From contig JAFGWU010000014.1 in assembly GCA_016936975.1 (NCBI GenBank), positions 109,556 to 173,555 of the forward strand: a stretch of 64,000 nucleotides of DNA, written 5' to 3'. Shown one piece after another: positions 63,477 to 64,000 of the stretch. The first letter of the stretch is position 1; every line of letters starts with the position of its first letter. The notes under the pieces were generated by a model. The model searched no databases. It was given only the letters and a program-made list of their open reading frames with translations, and was not told where the DNA came from. The translations under genes and the position numbers were made by a program. Source of the stretch: Bacteroidales bacterium (GTDB taxonomy: Bacteria > Bacteroidota > Bacteroidia > Bacteroidales > GCA-2748055).

Positions 63477-64000
63477 CTATTTTACAACCCTGACTTTATT
63501 CGCAATTTTGGTATTGCCGGTATTCACGATCATTATATACATTCCTGTTTCCAGATCACCGACCGGAACTTCAACAGAATATGAACCATCATATAAATAT
63601 CCCTGGTCCAGTGTTTTAATCCTCTGTCCGAGCATATCATACATTTCCAGAGTAACCAGTGATTTTTCAGCCATGTCAAACTGTATATTGAATCTCTCCC
63701 TCGCAGGATTCGGATATATTGTTACGCTTCCAACAGAGTTGGTTATCTTGTTCAATGATCCTGTGCTGGTGGGTGGCAAAAGAACAGCATCGATAACATG
63801 CACGACACCGTTATCGGCCTCCAGATCAGCCACAAGCACTTCGACATCATTTATGTAGACCTTACTATCCTGGATCGTTACTGTTATATCGGATCCCTGG
63901 AGTGTTGTAATTGTCTGTCCGTTTGAGAGGTCTGTTGACATGGCCTTTGCGCCTACCACATGGTAAAGGAGTATCTGAGCCAGTTGCCCAGTGGGGTCCT
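63477..64000 (-). CDS. Fasciclin-domain protein with T9SS type A sorting domain (5' partial)
   Basis: The gene enters from beyond 64000, and the frame is open to the edge (DPTGQLAQILLYHVVGAKAMSTDL...). The fasciclin (FAS1) end is clear: LLYHVVG, then NGQTITTLQGSDITVTIQD, VYINDVEVLVADLEADNG and VVHVIDAVLLPP. It is followed by a type A T9SS domain with VTIYPNPARERFNIQFD, MYDMLGQRIKTLD, YSVEVPVGDLETGMYIM and the basic end NKVRVVK. FAS1 domains mediate cell-surface adhesion, and the T9SS domain sends the protein across the outer membrane. The N-terminal part is not visible. Confidence 0.92.
   Translation of the reverse strand, partial: DPTGQLAQILLYHVVGAKAMSTDLSNGQTITTLQGSDITVTIQDSKVYINDVEVLVADLEADNGVVHVIDAVLLPPTSTGSLNKITNSVGSVTIYPNPARERFNIQFDMAEKSLVTLEMYDMLGQRIKTLDQGYLYDGSYSVEVPVGDLETGMYIMIVNTGNTKIANKVRVVK

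Overview
The window looks like a chromosomal segment of a Bacteroidota bacterium (order Bacteroidales/Marinilabiliales or a relative; rank not resolvable by eye). The evidence is type IX secretion (T9SS) C-terminal sorting domains (types A and B), a PorP/SprF protein, a CarboxypepD-type TonB-dependent receptor, LytS/LytTR signalling, repeated TAnnTTTG promoter boxes and near-absence of Shine-Dalgarno sequences. SucAB and a fused CcsBA cytochrome c assembly protein point to respiration, while an NfnAB-like bifurcating pair, methylglyoxal synthase and a D-lactate dehydrogenase-like enzyme suggest a facultative or microaerobic life.

Layout. 1-9.7 kb: housekeeping genes of high GC (FeoB end, CcsBA, GNAT, NfeD, PurB, ABC exporter, glycosyltransferase). 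9.7-27.1 kb: a mosaic accessory region with AT-rich single genes, tandem repeats, T9SS cargo, a TonB receptor and several broken genes, ending at a tRNA-Ser whose 3' side faces it. Three AT-rich genes here (LCM-type methyltransferase, membrane dipeptidase, repeat protein) are packaged like integron gene cassettes: each starts at a GTT-type boundary whose bases are complementary to a short box just after the stop codon, followed by an attC-like imperfect palindrome. Two of them are preceded by copies of the same ~122-bp leader that ends exactly at the boundary. No integrase lies in the window.

27.2-49.5 kb: core genes (HU, LytTR regulator, class III aminotransferase, HtpG, aspartate aminotransferase, MgsA, MltG, MurB, glycosyltransferase, SucB-SucA, a DHOD-like protein, NfnB-NfnA, PntAA-PntAB-PntB). 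The NfnAB and transhydrogenase operons are divergent and both exchange electrons between NADH and NADPH.

49.9-55.0 kb: a surface locus with two secreted proteins sharing a C-terminal PDTG...GSLTRR ending, a hairpin-rich 690-bp non-coding stretch, a type-B T9SS (gliding-motility C-terminal) protein and PorP/SprF. 55.1-58.1 kb: an envelope-stress-like LiaF-LytS-LytTR set and a GroES-like protein. 58.2-64 kb: hydroxyacid dehydrogenase, POT transporter, TPR lipoprotein, DUF3267 putative membrane protease, a secreted helical-repeat protein and the end of a fasciclin/T9SS protein.
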